Positions 1-8,591 of a stretch of 64,000 nucleotides of DNA are shown here, piece after piece; within the stretch, counting starts at the first letter, position 1; every line of letters begins with the position of its first letter. The translations under genes were made by a program, and so were the position numbers. The DNA is from Oscillospiraceae bacterium (GTDB taxonomy: Bacteria > Bacillota > Clostridia > Oscillospirales > Oscillospiraceae): positions 189,369 to 253,368 of the forward strand of contig CADAUZ010000001.1 in assembly GCA_902791215.1 (NCBI GenBank), in the 5' to 3' direction. The notes under the pieces are model-generated. The model saw nothing but the letters and a program-made list of their open reading frames with translations, searched no databases and was not told the origin of the DNA.

Positions 1-12
1 TCCTTCCGCCAT
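1..12 (-). CDS. Start of a leftward CDS, cut by the window edge
   Basis: On the minus strand an AAAGGAG Shine-Dalgarno sequence lies 5 bases before an ATG whose codons read M-A-E-G before the window ends. It follows the prfC stop by 13 bases, so it is probably the next gene of the same operon. Too little is visible to name it. Confidence 0.5.
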
Positions 13-25
13 GCTTGCTCCTTTC

Positions 26-1618
26 TCAGTCGCGGTTAAATTCTCTGAGTATGAGGCCCTCGTTTTTCTGCAGGGCCCAGTTGACGCACCAGTCTGAGGT
101 GAAGAGCAGGAGGTTGTTGCCCTTGAAGTCCTGCACCCATTTGGTGTCGCTGGTGAGATTCAGGTCCGGGATGCGGATGTCGTCGTTCTCCACCCAGCGC
201 ACCAGCTCATAGGGCATGGAGCGGCGGCGGATCTCCACCCCGTACTCCGTGCGCAGGCGGTATTCCAGCACCTCAAACTGCAGCACGCCCACGACGCCCA
301 CGATGACCTCCTCCACGCCGGTATACGGCTCGTGGAAGATCTGGATGGCGCCCTCCTGGGCGATCTGCATGATGCCCTTTTCAAACTGCTTGCGCTTCAT
401 GGTGTCCACGCGCTCCACGCCGGCAAAGTGCTCCGGCGCGAAGGTTGGGATGCCCTCGAAGCAGACGTTCATGTTTTTCTCGCAGATGGTGTCGCCGATG
501 GAGAAGATGCCGGGATCGAAGACGCCGATGATGTCACCGGCGTAGGCCTCGTCGATGATGGCGCGGTCCTGGGCCATGAGCTGCTGGGGCTGGGCAAGCC
601 GGAGGGCCTTGCCCGCCTGGACATGGAAATACTCTTTATCCCGCTCAAAGCGGCCCGAGCAGATGCGCATGAAGGCGATGCGGTCGCGGTGGGCCTTGTT
701 CATGTTGGCCTGGATTTTGAAGACGAAGGCGGAGAAGCGCTCGTCCATGGGATCGACGATATCGTCCTGGGAAATGCGCGGCAGGGGCGGCATGGTCATT
801 TTCAGGAAGGACTCCAGAAACGGCTCCACGCCGAAGTTATTGAGGGCTGAGCCGAAGAACACGGGGCTGAGTCTCCCCTTGCGGACTTCTTCAATATCAA
901 ACTCGTAGCCCGCGCCGTCCAGGAGTTCAATGTCGTCGGCAAGCTGCTCGCGCAGACGATGGCCGATGAGCTCGTCGAGCTTCTCGGTCTCGTCCAGCTT
1001 ACACTCGATGGCTCTTATTTTGCTCTGGCCGCGGTGGAACTCGTTGAAGGCGAGGATCTCGCGGCGCTCGCGGTCATAGACGCCCTTGAAATCCTGGCCG
1101 CAGCCGATGGGCCAGTTCATGGGATAGGTCCCGATGCCGAACTCCGTCTCCAGCTCCTGCATGAGATCGTAAGGGCTTCTGGCCTCGCGGTCGAGCTTGT
1201 TGATAAAGGTGAAGATGGGGATGTGGCGCATGGCGCAGATCTTGAAAAGCTTTCTGGTCTGCGGCTCGATGCCCTTGGCGGCGTCAATGACCATGACGGC
1301 GGAGTCCGCCGCCATGAGGGTGCGGTAGGTGTCCTCGGAGAAGTCCTGGTGGCCCGGGGTGTCGAGGATATTGATGCAGTATCCCTCGTACTCAAACTGC
1401 ATGACGGAGGAGGTGATGGAGATGCCGCGCTGCTTTTCCAGCTCCATCCAGTCGGAGACGGCGTGGCGCGCGGTGGCCTTGCCTTTGACGGAGCCCGCCA
1501 GCTGGATCGCCCCGCCGTAGAGCAGGAGCTTTTCGGTCAGCGTGGTTTTGCCCGCGTCTGGGTGGGAGATGATGGCGAAGGTTCTGCGCCTTTCGATTTC
1601 TTTTTTATAATCCGGCAT
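26..1618 (-). CDS. prfC: Peptide chain release factor 3 (RF3)
   Basis: A translational GTPase that recycles RF1/RF2 from the ribosome after termination. The P-loop SHPDAGKT is at residues 18-25, followed by the switch-II DTPGHQDF and the NKLD specificity motif; the C-terminal two thirds matches the RF3-specific region rather than EF-G. At 530 residues it is very close to the family's usual length. I placed the start at the third-codon-downstream ATG (MPDYKKE) because AAGGA lies 8 bases before it; the upstream ATG at 1627 would be too close. A rightward promoter is not evident. The downstream leftward gene at the window edge may be co-transcribed. Confidence 0.95.
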   Translation of the reverse strand: MPDYKKEIERRRTFAIISHPDAGKTTLTEKLLLYGGAIQLAGSVKGKATARHAVSDWMELEKQRGISITSSVMQFEYEGYCINILDTPGHQDFSEDTYRTLMAADSAVMVIDAAKGIEPQTRKLFKICAMRHIPIFTFINKLDREARSPYDLMQELETEFGIGTYPMNWPIGCGQDFKGVYDRERREILAFNEFHRGQSKIRAIECKLDETEKLDELIGHRLREQLADDIELLDGAGYEFDIEEVRKGRLSPVFFGSALNNFGVEPFLESFLKMTMPPLPRISQDDIVDPMDERFSAFVFKIQANMNKAHRDRIAFMRICSGRFERDKEYFHVQAGKALRLAQPQQLMAQDRAIIDEAYAGDIIGVFDPGIFSIGDTICEKNMNVCFEGIPTFAPEHFAGVERVDTMKRKQFEKGIMQIAQEGAIQIFHEPYTGVEEVIVGVVGVLQFEVLEYRLRTEYGVEIRRRSMPYELVRWVENDDIRIPDLNLTSDTKWVQDFKGNNLLLFTSDWCVNWALQKNEGLILREFNRD

Positions 1619-1714
1619 AACAAACATCCTTAATTTCCATATAATTCTTGACGCTATATTATATCCGCTGAACGGGAAAAAGTAAAGGTTTTAAAATGCG
1701 GCGAAAGCATCTTT

Positions 1715-1745
1715 GAAAAAAGGCTCCCGGTCAGAGGCCGGGAGT
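1715..1745 (-). terminator. Rho-independent terminator after the ABC transporter
   Basis: A CTCCCGG/CCGGGAG hairpin is followed on the minus strand by a run of seven T (plus-strand A at 1715-1721). It lies 8 bases beyond the ABC transporter stop and separates it from prfC. Confidence 0.85.
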
Positions 1746-1752
1746 CCTTGCC

Positions 1753-4683
1753 TTATTCGTTTCGCAGGGCCTCCACCGGGTCCTTCTTGGCGGCGATGCC
1801 GGAGGGGATCAGGCCCGCGATGAAGGTCAGCGTCACGCTCACCAGCACAAGCCCGACCCCGCCGACGAGCGGCAGCGTGGAGCGCAGGCCCGTGAGGGAT
1901 GGGTGCTCGGCGATGATAAGGTTGACCGGAATATTGATGAGCAGCGTGATGCCGATGCCGATTAATCCCGCGAAAAGGCCGATAATGAAGGCCTCGGCAT
2001 TGAACACACGGGAGACATCTCGCTTTGAAGCGCCGATGGCGCGCAGGATGCCGATCTCCTTGGTGCGCTCGAGAACGCTGATATAGGTGATAATGCCGAT
2101 CATGATGGAGGAGACCACCAGGGAGATGGCCACAAAGGCGATGAGCACATAGCTTATCACGTTGATGATCTTCGTGATGGAGCTCATGAGCATGGCCACG
2201 ATGTCCGTATACTCGATCTGATCCTCCTCGGGCACGGTGTCGTTATAATTCATGATGGCCTTGGCAACTGCGTCCTTGTTCTCGAAGCTTGAGGCGTAGA
2301 TGTTGATGACGCTGGGGTTTTCGAGGTCCACATAGCCGAGCTGCTTCAGATTTTTGCGCAGGGTGCTCTCGGAGTAAGTGGGCGGCATGGCGTTGTCGTA
2401 GAGCCAGAGGTAGTCGTCGTCCTCCAGAGAGAGAAGCTCAAAGTCCCGGGCAAGCTCGCTGTCGGAGAGGTAGGCGTACATGTTGCGCATCTGGATGGCG
2501 TACTGCTCCTTGACCTGCTGGGAGATCATGCCGCGCATGTACTCAAAGAGCGTGTCGTCGTCCATCTCCTTGAGGAAAGAGGCGTAGCCCGGATAATATT
2601 TCAGCACCATGTCCTCGATATCCTTGCGGGTGGTGTCCTTGAGCTGTTCGTCAAGCTGTTCGTCGATGTAGCTGTCCTCCGGGACGCTCATGAACTCCAC
2701 ATAGAGCTCCCCGAGCTTTTTCTCGTCGGCGTCGCGGATATAGTCCTTCGCCGCCTCGATCTTGCGCGATTTGCTCATGGCCTCGTCGTTTTCGTCGAGG
2801 AAGGGCAGGCCGGTCAGCACATCGGTGTCTGGGTCTGCAAGCTGTCGTCTGACGAGGTCCTTCTTCTCCGCCTCGCTCACCACGTACTCCACCAGCTTGT
2901 GGGTATAGCCCACCGAGCCGGTACTCATCACGGAGGACATGGCCTCCCCGTTCGGGCGGACAATGCCGACGATGCGGATGGGAAGACCGTTCGTAAACAG
3001 CGTCGGCAGGCCGATGTCCCCGTCGGCGACGTTGATGTACTTCTCGTCCTCCTCGCTGTACTGGAACTCGTCCGCCGGGTAGATGTAGCGGAAGACCATG
3101 TCGCAGACCTGCTCGTAGCTCCAGCTCTCCTTCTCGGTGTTCAGGTTCTCCTGATTGATGAAGGTCTCCATATCCTCCGAGAGATTGCTGCTGGACTTGA
3201 GGCCGAGGGCGTAGAGCACGAGGTCCGAGACCTCGTTGTTCTTGTCCACCACCAGCACAACCTCGTCATACCGCTCCGGCCATCTGCCGTAGATCAGGTC
3301 ATTCTGCTCCTTGATCAGCGGATTGATGATCTCGCCGTTATCGCCGGGCAGCATCTCCTGCCAGGCGTTCATGGTGTTGTAGGCCGCGCCGAAGGTGGAG
3401 AAATAGGTGCTGTAGTCGCCGCCGAAGGTGGCGCTCATGGCCCGCTGCATCAGCTCCGTCACGTCGGTCTTGACGATGTTGCCGTCGCTGTCCTCGGCGT
3501 AGATGTTCATGTCCATGTCGTAGGAGTACTGGATGGAGCTGATATAATTGTTGATATCCGTCTTGCCGCTTTCGATAAACTGCTTGAAGGCCTTAAGGTT
3601 GTTTGTCTGCTTTTCCGCCGAGACCATGGAGTTCATCATGTCATAGAGGATGGTGCTGGAATAGACCGCATCCTTTTCGTGCTGGTTCTCCTCCGCCTCG
3701 GCCTGCACGCCCATGAGCGAGGCCATCATGCTCGTCATGTCCACGGTCTCGGCCTGGATGGTGATAGGGTAGCTCGAGAGCGTGTCCTTCTGCATCTTGT
3801 CGATATAGTTCTGGATGCCATTGGATAGCGACATGATGAGGGCGATGCCGATGATGCCGATGCTGCCGGCAAAGGCTGTGAGGATGGTGCGCGCCTTTTT
3901 GGTCATGAGATTGTTGGTGGACAGGGCCAGGGCCGTAAAGAAGCTCATGGAGGTCTTGTCCTTGCGGGCGGTCTTCACGGACTCGGCCGTGTCGCCGGTG
4001 CCGGAGTCGTAGGGGTCGCTGTCGTCCACGATCACGCCGTCCTTGAGGCGGATGATGCGGCTTGCGTAGTCCATGGCAAGCTCGGGGTTGTGGGTGACCA
4101 TGATGATGAGCTTGTCCTTGGAGATCTCCTTGAGAAGATCCATGATCTGTACGGAGGTTTCGGTGTCCAGTGCGCCGGTGGGCTCGTCGGCCAGGATGAT
4201 GTCAGGGTTGTTGACCAGGGCGCGGGCGATGGCCACGCGCTGCATCTGGCCGCCGGACATTTGGCTGGGCTTCTTTTGGATCTGGTCCCCCAGGCCCACC
4301 TTCTGCAGTGCCTCCGTCGCCCGCTGCCGCCGCTCGCCCGAACCGACACCAGACAGCGTCAGCGCAAGCTCCACGTTCGACAGCACCGTCTGGTGCGGGA
4401 TGAGGTTATAGGACTGGAAGACGAAGCCGATGGAGTGGTTGCGGTAGGAGTCCCAATCGGCATCGGTGAAGCGCTTGGTGGATTTGTTGTTGATGATGAG
4501 ATCGCCGGAGGTATAGTGGTCAAGGCCGCCGATGATGTTCAGGAGCGTGGTCTTGCCGCAGCCGGAGTGGCCGAGGATGGCGACAAATTCATTCTCCCGA
4601 AACTCCAGGTCCACGCCCTTGAGCGCATGGACGACGGAATCGCCGGCTTCATAGTCTTTTCGGATCTGGCAGAGTTTGAGCAT
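1753..4683 (-). CDS. ABC transporter, fused ATPase and FtsX/MacB-type permease
   Basis: A single 976-residue chain combines an ABC ATPase (residues 1 to about 230) with a MacB/FtsX-type permease. Walker A GHSGCGKT is at 38-45; the signature MSGGQMQRVAIAR and Walker B ILADEPTGALD follow. A first membrane segment lies near residue 260, then comes an acidic extracytoplasmic region of roughly 550 residues with coiled-coil-like stretches, then three C-terminal membrane segments with the typical FtsX sequence around LERTKEIGILRAIGAS. Such proteins act as mechanotransmission or peptide/lipoprotein export systems rather than classical importers. GAAGGG precedes the ATG. No partner membrane-fusion or two-component gene is adjacent, so the substrate cannot be named. 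Confidence 0.9.
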   Translation of the reverse strand: MLKLCQIRKDYEAGDSVVHALKGVDLEFRENEFVAILGHSGCGKTTLLNIIGGLDHYTSGDLIINNKSTKRFTDADWDSYRNHSIGFVFQSYNLIPHQTVLSNVELALTLSGVGSGERRQRATEALQKVGLGDQIQKKPSQMSGGQMQRVAIARALVNNPDIILADEPTGALDTETSVQIMDLLKEISKDKLIIMVTHNPELAMDYASRIIRLKDGVIVDDSDPYDSGTGDTAESVKTARKDKTSMSFFTALALSTNNLMTKKARTILTAFAGSIGIIGIALIMSLSNGIQNYIDKMQKDTLSSYPITIQAETVDMTSMMASLMGVQAEAEENQHEKDAVYSSTILYDMMNSMVSAEKQTNNLKAFKQFIESGKTDINNYISSIQYSYDMDMNIYAEDSDGNIVKTDVTELMQRAMSATFGGDYSTYFSTFGAAYNTMNAWQEMLPGDNGEIINPLIKEQNDLIYGRWPERYDEVVLVVDKNNEVSDLVLYALGLKSSSNLSEDMETFINQENLNTEKESWSYEQVCDMVFRYIYPADEFQYSEEDEKYINVADGDIGLPTLFTNGLPIRIVGIVRPNGEAMSSVMSTGSVGYTHKLVEYVVSEAEKKDLVRRQLADPDTDVLTGLPFLDENDEAMSKSRKIEAAKDYIRDADEKKLGELYVEFMSVPEDSYIDEQLDEQLKDTTRKDIEDMVLKYYPGYASFLKEMDDDTLFEYMRGMISQQVKEQYAIQMRNMYAYLSDSELARDFELLSLEDDDYLWLYDNAMPPTYSESTLRKNLKQLGYVDLENPSVINIYASSFENKDAVAKAIMNYNDTVPEEDQIEYTDIVAMLMSSITKIINVISYVLIAFVAISLVVSSIMIGIITYISVLERTKEIGILRAIGASKRDVSRVFNAEAFIIGLFAGLIGIGITLLINIPVNLIIAEHPSLTGLRSTLPLVGGVGLVLVSVTLTFIAGLIPSGIAAKKDPVEALRNE

Positions 4684-4713
4684 GGATATCCCTTCTACTT
4701 AACAAAACCGCAG

Positions 4714-4742
4714 TTGACAACAGTTGCATTCTGCTGTATAAT
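4714..4742 (+). promoter_or_regulatory. Sigma-A promoter of tRNA-Arg
   Basis: TTGACA and TATAAT are separated by 17 bases and end 17 bases before the tRNA, a consensus housekeeping promoter. Confidence 0.85.
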
Positions 4743-4759
4743 TCTAAAGCTTAAAATAA

Positions 4760-4836
4760 GCCCACGTAGCTCAGCAGGATAGAGCACTCGCCTCCTAAGC
4801 GAGGGGTCGGAGGTTCGAATCCTCTCGTGGGTGCCA
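4760..4836 (+). tRNA. tRNA-Arg (anticodon CCU)
   Basis: Complete cloverleaf. The acceptor stem GCCCACG pairs with CGTGGGT (position 1-72 is a G-U wobble), the anticodon stem CTCGC/GCGAG encloses the loop CTCCTAA with anticodon CCT at 4794-4796, and the T-arm contains GGTTCGAATCC. The CCA end is encoded. It reads AGG codons. Its own promoter and a strong terminator flank it. A 21-base copy of its 3' end recurs at 4986-5006. Confidence 0.96.
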
Positions 4837-4837
4837 T

Positions 4838-4871
4838 GGAAAAAGCCATCCCATCCGGGATGGCTTTTTCC
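4838..4871 (+). terminator. Terminator of tRNA-Arg
   Basis: A perfect 15-base stem (GGAAAAAGCCATCCC and its complement) with a 4-base loop; the T-run is inside the 3' arm, so it could work in both directions. Confidence 0.8.
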
Positions 4872-4876
4872 ATCCC

Positions 4877-5173
4877 GTGAGAGGATTCGAATAATCATCG
4901 TGCAGGCCGGGGGCCTGTGCATGAGCCGGTGCGCACACCGGCGAATACCTTTATCGTTCACCGCCTCAGCGGTGAACGATGCATGCGAATCCTCTCGTGG
5001 GTGCCAGCGTCAGAAGAAGCCTGCTCCATTCCGTTTCCGCGGTTTCCGTAAATGCCGCGAAAACTCCATATCCGCAGTCTCCTTCTTCCTTCCAAAATCG
5101 GACCCGCTTCGCTGGGCTCCGATTTTGTTTTTTCCCGAACGGGATGGTTTTTCCATCCCGTGAGAGGATTTGA
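4877..5173. repeat. Hairpin-rich repeat cluster built from tRNA-Arg 3' ends
   Basis: Inverted copies of the tRNA-Arg T-arm/acceptor region lie at 4877-4892 and 5160-5173, and an exact 21-base direct copy of the tRNA 3' end including CCA lies at 4986-5006. Between the first two copies are three small hairpins (near GGCCGGGGGCC, GCCGGTGCGCACACCGGC and GTTCACCGCCTCAGCGGTGAAC). The span 4837-5390 otherwise shows no credible gene; short open frames here follow the tRNA and the palindromes. A cluster with the same layout occurs at 52096-52280. Confidence 0.75.
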
Positions 5174-5306
5174 GTTGATTGCAATACTGAGTAATCATAG
5201 CACAACTTTGCCTCGTTTGGTAGAGGCCGGGCGCTGAGTTTGCAAATTATTCATGTGTTCTGTCTTTTTCTTCCTGTGGATTTTGGGATAAAAGCGCAGA
5301 ATGGGA

Positions 5307-5336
5307 TTGCAGTTTTGCCCCCCTCTATGGTAGAAT
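5307..5336 (+). promoter_or_regulatory. Possible promoter for the 63-residue protein
   Basis: TTGCAG and TAGAAT with 18-base spacing, about 65 bases before the start codon. The intervening leader can form a GGGAC/GTCCC hairpin. Confidence 0.45.
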
Positions 5337-5403
5337 GTTCCCCGGCAAAGCACGGGACTTTTTCCGTCCCGAATCGGACAATACTGTTTAGGAGATGATC
5401 GCC

Positions 5404-5595
5404 GTGAAAACGCTGCGGGAAATGAACAACCGGGAGCTGTTCTGCCTTCTGACCGGTGAAGGAGAGATCGTACAGCAGACCATGCTGCGCAACATCATTC
5501 TTGCTTATAAGAAAAAGTATCCGGAAAAGGTCGGCCATTTTGGCGAGATGGACCTTGCCGCGATCGTCGCCGAAATGACCGAAGAGGAAAGCTGA
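5404..5595 (+). CDS. Small hypothetical protein, 63 residues
   Basis: I do not recognise the family. The product is soluble and mostly helical by composition, with a basic middle (AYKKKYPEKVG) and an acidic end (EMTEEES). The GTG at 5404 is the better start because GGAG lies 9 bases before it, whereas the in-frame ATG at 5395 touches the Shine-Dalgarno. A promoter-like sequence precedes it and a terminator follows 20 bases after the stop, so it looks like a monocistronic real gene. Confidence 0.65.
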   Translation: MKTLREMNNRELFCLLTGEGEIVQQTMLRNIILAYKKKYPEKVGHFGEMDLAAIVAEMTEEES

Positions 5596-5615
5596 ATACG
5601 TTCTGACGTAATTGC

Positions 5616-5647
5616 AGGGGCCGATAGATGATCGGTCCCTGCTGTTT
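5616..5647 (+). terminator. Terminator after the small protein
   Basis: A GGGGCCGAT/ATCGGTCCC stem with a 5-base loop, followed a few bases later by TTTT. It sits between two convergent genes. Confidence 0.65.
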
Positions 5648-7398
5648 TAATACCCGTAGTCGCCGAAGACACGCATGGCGTGGCAGCGGTCACAGTAGTT
5701 GTACACCGCGCCGATGGGCAGCTCCTTTCCGCAGGAGCGGCAGCGGCGGATATACTCATCCTTGCTGACCTTCATCAGCTCCGCGATTTTTTCGCAGATA
5801 GCCTTGCGCTCAGCGGTGCAGTCGTCCTCCTGGCCGATCCTTCGCAGAAGCTGGTGGCGGATATCGTAGGCTTTATATTGGAGCTCGCAGTCCTGGAGCG
5901 TCTCGTCGCCGAAGTAAGGTGCCGGGACGCGTCTGTTTTTCAGGATCGCCTCGGCGCAGCGGGCCCAGTAAATGACCAGCTCCTCCGCGCGGGTGTCCAC
6001 CGGGCAGGTGATGAGGTCATAGACCTGCTCCCGGTTTTCCGGGGTGATCTTTTTGCGCAGGTGCTTGAGCAGGATGCGGGCGTCCTGCATGCTCTCGCGC
6101 ACAAACTCCGATTCCCTGGGCATCTTGTCCCAGGCCAGAAGCAGCAGGTCCATAGGGTATTCGGAGGCAAGCACCTCCCGCGGAAAGCCGATGCAGGCCT
6201 GCTTGATGGCCCGGACGCGCTGACCGAGTTTGTCGCCAATGAGATTGTCTCCGCCGATTGCCAAAACTTCGCCGTATTCGTGCAACCCGTAGCGCCCGGC
6301 CCGGCCTCCGATCTGGTTGATTTCCGCCGTGGTAAGGGGGCGAAACTCCCTGCCGTCAAACTTCTGGGTCTCGGCAAAGATCACGCGCTTGATGGGCAGC
6401 GAGATGCCGAGGCCGATGGCGTCGGTTGCGACGACGATGTTATTCTCGCCCGAGAGGTACTTTCTGACCTCGTTGCGCCTTGCCTCCGGGGGCAGCGCGC
6501 CGTAAATAACGCTCGCGTGGAAGCCCTGCTTTTCCAGGATCGCGGCGGTGGAGAGGACGTTTTTGCGTGAAAAGCATATAATGGCGTCGTCCGGCCGGAA
6601 GTCACTGTAGCCCCGGCACTGTCCCGCATAGCGCAGCGGCGCGAGGCGCCGGTGCTGCACCACGTTGTAGGGATCGCCGAAGCTCGTAATCAGCCGCTCG
6701 ATATAGGGCAGAGCCTCCGGCGCCATGCAGATATGCACCGCCTCGGCGTCCACAAGGCAGATCGCCTTGAGCCAGGCAGAGCCCCGGTCCCGGTCCGCGA
6801 TGAGCTGCGCCTCGTCGATGACGGCGGTCTTGTAGTGGGTGTTGAAGTTGCAAAGCTCAATGGTGGAGGAGATGACCTCCGCCCCCTCGACAGGGATGGA
6901 CTCCTCCCCTGTCAGCATGCTGCAAGGGACGCCCGCGTCGTTGAGCTTGTCGAACATCTCCAGCGCAAGCAGGCGCAGCGGCCCGAGGTAGGCCCCCGGC
7001 GTGTGCTTTTTCAGGTCCTCGATGGCGTCATAGGTCTTGCCGCTGTTGGTCGGACCGACATGGAGGATGAAAATACGCTTGAGCTTCCGTGCCCGCTCGA
7101 TATACGATTCGGGCGAAAAGGACTCATAGAGCGCGGTGATCTCACGAAACTGCCTCTCGCGCAGCTCCTTTTCCTCCCTCTCGCGGATGATCTGCCGGAT
7201 CTCCGGGTGCTGTACGGCCTGCTCCGCCGCCTCCTCGGTCCAGCCCTCCATCGTCCACCAGGAGCCGCCCCGCCCGCGTACCTTGATGATCTCCGGTTTT
7301 GGGAAATACTCCTGTATCTGTTTTTTCGTGATATGATATTTTTTGATGATCTGCTGCCGGGTGAGCAGACGCGTCTTTTCTTTTTTGTGTTTTCCCAT
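5647..7398 (-). CDS. Suv3-like superfamily 2 RNA helicase
   Basis: 583 residues. Walker A GPTNSGKT is at 115-122, the DEAQ motif lies near residue 197 (AVIDEAQ), and the second RecA domain has the Suv3-type IATDAIGLGI-like and QIGGRAGRYG motifs. These match the mitochondrial degradosome helicase SUV3 family, which unwinds RNA for decay. The last 40 residues carry a CxxC...CxxC zinc ribbon, seen here but not in mitochondrial SUV3. It is the third gene of a leftward operon: the MFS stop lies only 2 bases upstream of this ATG and no Shine-Dalgarno is obvious, suggesting coupled translation. The link between an RNA helicase, an exporter and a radical SAM enzyme is unexplained. Confidence 0.88.
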   Translation of the reverse strand: MGKHKKEKTRLLTRQQIIKKYHITKKQIQEYFPKPEIIKVRGRGGSWWTMEGWTEEAAEQAVQHPEIRQIIREREEKELRERQFREITALYESFSPESYIERARKLKRIFILHVGPTNSGKTYDAIEDLKKHTPGAYLGPLRLLALEMFDKLNDAGVPCSMLTGEESIPVEGAEVISSTIELCNFNTHYKTAVIDEAQLIADRDRGSAWLKAICLVDAEAVHICMAPEALPYIERLITSFGDPYNVVQHRRLAPLRYAGQCRGYSDFRPDDAIICFSRKNVLSTAAILEKQGFHASVIYGALPPEARRNEVRKYLSGENNIVVATDAIGLGISLPIKRVIFAETQKFDGREFRPLTTAEINQIGGRAGRYGLHEYGEVLAIGGDNLIGDKLGQRVRAIKQACIGFPREVLASEYPMDLLLLAWDKMPRESEFVRESMQDARILLKHLRKKITPENREQVYDLITCPVDTRAEELVIYWARCAEAILKNRRVPAPYFGDETLQDCELQYKAYDIRHQLLRRIGQEDDCTAERKAICEKIAELMKVSKDEYIRRCRSCGKELPIGAVYNYCDRCHAMRVFGDYGY

Positions 7399-7400
7399 GT

Positions 7401-8573
7401 TTATTTCGATTGAATCCTTTGATGTGCAATTTTACACAGTCTTTCATGCGATACGATCATGAAGACCAGCAGTATAGTCAGATAGACCGGGAACAGGCGA
7501 AGCGAAGTGTGGGCTGCGCTCCAGCCAAACAGCGGCGGCATCAGCGACGTGCCCACATAGGCGCTTGCCATCTGCACGCCGATGATGGCCTGGGAGCGCC
7601 CGGCCCCGAAGTGTGCCGGGGTGGCGTGGATGAGACTCGGATAGACCGGGGCGCAGCCGAGGCCGATGATGATAAGCCCCGCCAGAGCAAAGCCGTTTGC
7701 AAGCGGCAGGAACACCAGCACAATGCCAAGAATCAGGATTCCCTGCCCCAGCCGTACCATCTGTGAATCGTTCAGGCGCATGGTGATAAAGCCGCTCAAG
7801 GCCCGTCCGACCGTGATGCCGATATAGAAGAGGCTGCCGTAGCGGGCAGCGGTCACCGCGTCCACCGAGCGCACCGTGACGAGATAGCTGCTGGCCCAGA
7901 GGCCCACGGTCTGCTCGAGGGCGCAGTAGCAGAAAAAGCAGAGCATGACCGCCTTTGCCCCCGGCAGGGCCACGACCTCGGGCAGGGACAGAGCCCGCGC
8001 GCTCTCCGCCCCTCCCCTGTTGCTGTCGGGAGATTTCCACAGCGGCAGGCTAAGGACCAGCGCCGCGGTGAGCGCAAGCTGCAAAAGGCCGATGACGCGG
8101 TAGCCCATGCTCCACCCGCGGCCTCCGGAGAGCGCCGCACCCATGATATACGGCCCCAGCGTCGCGCCGATCCCCCACATGCAGTGCAGCCAGCTCATGT
8201 GGCGGCTTGCATAGTGCAATGCCACGTAGTTATTGAGCGCCGCGTCCACCCCGCCCGCGCCGAGACCGTAGGGCACGGCCCAGAGGCACAGGGCCAGGTA
8301 GGAGCGGCTGAGGGAAAAGCCGAAGAGCGCCGCGCAGGTCATCGCCACGCTGATAGCCGTCACCCTTCCGGCGCCGAGACGGCGGGTCAGGCGGTCGCTG
8401 AGGAGGCTTGAGATGATGGTGCCGACGGAGATAATCATGAACACGCCGCCCGACCATGAAAGCGGGACCTGAAGCTCCCGGTGCATGACCGGCCAGGCGG
8501 AGCCGAGCAGTGCGTCCGGCAGGCCGAGACTGATAAAGGCCAGATAGATGATGGGCAGCAGCAGAGAAACCAT
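7401..8573 (-). CDS. Major facilitator superfamily transporter
   Basis: About 390 residues with twelve hydrophobic segments and an N-half loop with the MFS A-motif-like region around DRLTRRLGAGR. The sequence resembles the FucP/sugar or general drug:H+ type MFS proteins, but the substrate cannot be deduced. I chose the ATG at 8573 (MVSLLLPII) because AGAGG is 8 bases upstream; a TTG at 8579 is too close. It begins 18 bases after the radical SAM gene and ends 2 bases before the helicase, so all three are probably one transcript. Confidence 0.82.
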   Translation of the reverse strand: MVSLLLPIIYLAFISLGLPDALLGSAWPVMHRELQVPLSWSGGVFMIISVGTIISSLLSDRLTRRLGAGRVTAISVAMTCAALFGFSLSRSYLALCLWAVPYGLGAGGVDAALNNYVALHYASRHMSWLHCMWGIGATLGPYIMGAALSGGRGWSMGYRVIGLLQLALTAALVLSLPLWKSPDSNRGGAESARALSLPEVVALPGAKAVMLCFFCYCALEQTVGLWASSYLVTVRSVDAVTAARYGSLFYIGITVGRALSGFITMRLNDSQMVRLGQGILILGIVLVFLPLANGFALAGLIIIGLGCAPVYPSLIHATPAHFGAGRSQAIIGVQMASAYVGTSLMPPLFGWSAAHTSLRLFPVYLTILLVFMIVSHERLCKIAHQRIQSK

Positions 8574-8591
8574 AGACAATACCTCTGATTT

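Noticed and set aside
4695..4961. Open frame across tRNA-Arg
   Set aside because: It is translated tRNA sequence (the familiar HERIRTSDPSLRRRVLYPAELRG pattern) and hairpins.
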